DNA of 20,590 bases, taken from positions 3,669-24,258 of the forward strand of contig NWUY0300038082.1 of NCBI GenBank assembly GCA_004151065.3. Direction: 5' to 3'. Below are positions 18,249 through 20,590 of the stretch, piece by piece; position 1 is the stretch's first letter; each line of letters opens with the position of its first letter. This DNA is from Larix sibirica. Its lineage: Eukaryota > Streptophyta > Pinopsida > Pinales > Pinaceae. A program made the position numbers and the translations under genes. The notes beneath the pieces are model-generated. The model had not been told where the DNA came from. It worked only from the letters and a program-made list of their open reading frames with translations, and did not search any database.

Positions 18249-18659
18249 CCATAGAGTCTATTTCCAGTGGGGCTCACTTTGTTGTGTTGGTGTCCAAAAA
18301 CTTCTAGATCCTATTTGAGGCCTTAAAAAGCAAATTTTGGGGTAAAAAAATTGTGAACAAAGTTTAAATCCTCTCTACATTTTCTACACATCAATATCTT
18401 TACAATGATGTGAATGTCACCTTAATTGAATTTCATATGAGGAAGTCATGCCTTCCCTAAATTGACTTATCTTATTGGCCACGATGATATTGAGTGGATG
18501 GCACATCAACTTCCATTATTCACACATGTGGATTATTCATGTGTGGACATTCAAGAAGATTCTAAAGGTTCCAAAACCCTAACCTTAATCAAGATTTGAG
18601 GCATGAAAAAACCTTAACAGTAACCCTAGATAGGTATCAAATCATGTTAAATACTAGGT

Positions 18660-19248
18660 TGTTAGGAAAGGAAGGGGTTCCATTCTTATTGTATTGATAT
18701 TGTTCCATAGTTGAGTAGAGCTTCCAGAAGTGGCATTTTGGATCATAACAAAGGAAGTAGAAGACCCTAAAGAAACCATACTATCCCTAATGTCCATGGA
18801 AACTCTATAGTGATTGCACTTTCTCTGTATTTTCATTTCATGAATGAGAAAAAAAGTATAAGTCATAGACCTCTCCTTCTAGATAGGTTTTTCTCATATT
18901 GGGTTTTCACAGGGTAGATCTTGTGTTCATTGTGTAGATGGTGTGTTATTTTCTTAACTTTTTTTAATTTTAGTTTTAGTTTATTTCAATATTTTGTGTG
19001 CTAAGTTAGTAATATAAATTCTAAAGTGAACACTACACAGTAAGAGATTGTTTAATATTGTAAAATTTGTTGTGATTAACTATTCTAGTGGAATACCCAA
19101 AATAGTTTTTGTATTAGTTTATTTCTCACTCTAGGGTTGTGCCTCCCTTGGCTGCCCTAGTGTTGTGTATCTCTTATTCATAATAGATAGAATTTGGGTT
19201 GGTTTTGTTTCTACTTACTTCTCTTGCTAAGACTTTTGAATCTGAACA
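18660..19248 (+). mobile_element. Probable copia-type LTR (left end of the element with gag at 19558)
   Basis: This stretch begins TGTTAGGAAAGG and ends GAACA, that is TG...CA as in LTRs. It is followed immediately by aggtatgagaatggg, which matches 8 of 12 positions of the common primer-binding site tggtatcagagc. The distance to the gag start is about 310 bp, normal for a copia leader. The left border is the less certain one, since the second LTR is outside the window or lost, and no target-site duplication can be tested. Confidence 0.4.
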
Positions 19249-19557
19249 AGGTATGAGAATGGGTGTAAAAATCACTCACTCAATTCAATAGTTTATTTTA
19301 AAGCCAACACCTCTTTCTAGGGTTACATAGGGTGTAAATCCCTCTTTTGCAGTTAGAGCACTCTTTTCTTTTTATGCATATATGTTTTCCAAAGGTTGAT
19401 GGATTTTTCTAGGGTTTAATAAAACCTTTTAGAACTAGTGTACTCTCCTCTTTTGTGCCATATTTTTTTTAGAAGTTGTTGGTTCCTCTCATTTCTTAGG
19501 TATATCAAGGTTAATTTTTGAAGGCTTCCTATTTTTTGTTTTTTATCCCATTGGAAA

Positions 19558-20043
19558 AATGGCTTATTACCCACACGAATGGGGCTAATTTTAATGTTTG
19601 GAAAGGCCAAATGATTTCCATTCTTCAAAGCAAGGGTTTATGGATGTATTTAGCAAAACCTCTTCCTCGAGCTAACGATTAAAGATATAATCTCATGTGC
19701 CTAAAAACGATGAATCCCTTGAACTGAACAAACTAAATATTCAATCATATCAAGGACAATAAAAGTGCTAAGGAAATATGGATACATTCAAGAATATTTT
19801 TGGAACTATGAACACTTCGTAGATAAAAAGAATTGAAACCAACCTTTCCAAACTCAAGATGGTTGACTTTGAAAGCACTGCGGAGCATTTTGGGAGGTTT
19901 TACACCTTGAATGATGGCATCATTACATTAGGAGGAAAGGAGAAAATAGATATAGAAAATGAAATTACTTTAATGAATTATCTATCTTCAGCATTCAAAT
20001 TTTTTTATATTATATTATATGATATAGTATCCCTAATAAAAAA
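19558..20043 (+). pseudogene. Ty1/copia gag remnant
   Basis: After MAYYPHE the frame shifts and reads TNGANFNVWKGQMISILQSK and GLWMYLAKPLP, the typical start of copia gag proteins (GxNFxxWKxQMxxxLxxxGLW). Further on the pieces HIKDNKSAKEIW, LSKLKMVDFESTAEHFGRF and GGKEKIDIENEITLMNYL match the order expected in the family (taKExWxxL, LxxLKMxxxxSVxEHxxxF, G..I.dedk...LL.sLP). At least three stops or shifts lie in between. Gag forms the particle in which reverse transcription takes place. The zinc knuckle and the pol part are missing; the sequence runs into a microsatellite. Confidence 0.75.
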
Positions 20044-20044
20044 T

Positions 20045-20064
20045 ACACACACACACACACACAC
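20045..20064. repeat. (AC)10 microsatellite
   Basis: This is an uninterrupted AC dinucleotide run located at the point where similarity to copia gag ends. Confidence 0.97.
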
Positions 20065-20590
20065 CATATGACTTCATTTTTGCTTTAGGGAAGGAAATAT
20101 TACATTTGGGACTAGTTTGGGAAAGTTTTGGTTAGTGCCTAAAAATTGCACTATCAAACCAAAATATTAAATCCTCTATTTAAGGACCAAAGGAGTTGAA
20201 TTTTGGGGTCCTCAATGCCTTGGGAATATGTACTACACTATTTTTTTCTTTGTATGGGTCAATATCTTTCTAATGGTTGTTTTTTTTGGAAAAAAAATTG
20301 TATGCAAAATTTATGACTTCATCAAGATAATGATCCAAATATTCTATGCATGTCCAAGTGGTGAGAATTTCAAGACATGGTAATTTGAATTATTACAGGA
20401 ATTTTGAGGTAAAAAATGGGCCTCAAAACAAAACAAAAGTAATTGTTGAACACGCACTTATACTGAGTGAGGGGGGTGAATCAATATAAGGCAATCTTTT
20501 CACTTATTTGAATTCAATTACCACAATAAAACTGTAATATCCCGATTTTGACCCTATTGCATTAAAATTGTAAATGATGTAAATATCGTT
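20065..20590. other. AT-rich retrotransposon-like debris; possible LTR start at the edge
   Basis: The stretch around 20250-20320 (gtcaatatctttctaatgg and later ttatgacttcat) resembles 18385-18450 in the leader region, so both may come from related elements. At 20533 the sequence tgtaatatcccg resembles the first bases of many plant gypsy-type LTRs, but the window ends 58 bp later. No coding region is seen. Confidence 0.3.

Noticed and set aside
1-20590. CRISPR array, bacterial operon, tRNA or rRNA gene
   Set aside because: No regularly spaced repeats, no Shine-Dalgarno-led coding runs and no tRNA or rRNA sequence were recognised; introns and retroelements show a plant nuclear origin.

Overview
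The window looks like plant nuclear DNA, most likely from a seed plant with a large, repeat-filled genome. A gymnosperm would fit, but that is inference. It is AT-rich, nearly all long reading frames are broken, and what can be recognised are introns with GT..AG borders, plant gene families (a bHLH transcription factor, a GDSL esterase/lipase, an F-box-like piece) and plant retrotransposons. I see no intact protein-coding gene, no rRNA or tRNA gene, and nothing bacterial such as an operon or CRISPR array.

Layout. 1-5700 is mostly non-coding with several short tandem duplications (57, 127, 80 and 55 bp periods), one possible exon at 1069-1249 and an F-box-like fragment near 3681-3943. 5729-12150 is the main structure: a minus-strand bHLH pseudogene (CIB/bHLH49-74-like, subfamily XII) whose exon A (12150-11936) is followed by exons B-F twice, because a unit of about 2.2 kb was tandemly duplicated (copy 2 at 9779-11938, copy 1 at 5729-9714). 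Both copies share inactivating changes, so the gene was dead before it was duplicated. Copy 1 was later interrupted by a 5'-truncated LINE (6448-8258) on the plus strand, with a 15-bp target-site duplication, an RNase H fragment, a poly(A) tail and an unusual extra reading frame (7160-8002) downstream of RNase H.

12310-12480 holds a second, unrelated RNase H fragment. 12853-15615 holds duplicated copies of a GC-richer element with 30-bp terminal inverted repeats (MITE-like), separated by a 242-bp tandem repeat that has a distant relative at 665-960. 15912-16495 contains the last two exons of a GDSL esterase/lipase on the minus strand, with good splice sites but a broken 5' side. 17482-20064 is a mosaic of LTR-retrotransposon debris on the plus strand: a CCHC zinc-knuckle gag remnant, a primer-binding-site-like sequence, a probable copia-type LTR and a broken copia gag ending in an (AC)10 microsatellite.

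The parts do not form a working pathway. The value of the window is historical: the order of gene death, duplication and transposon insertion can be read from the sequence.
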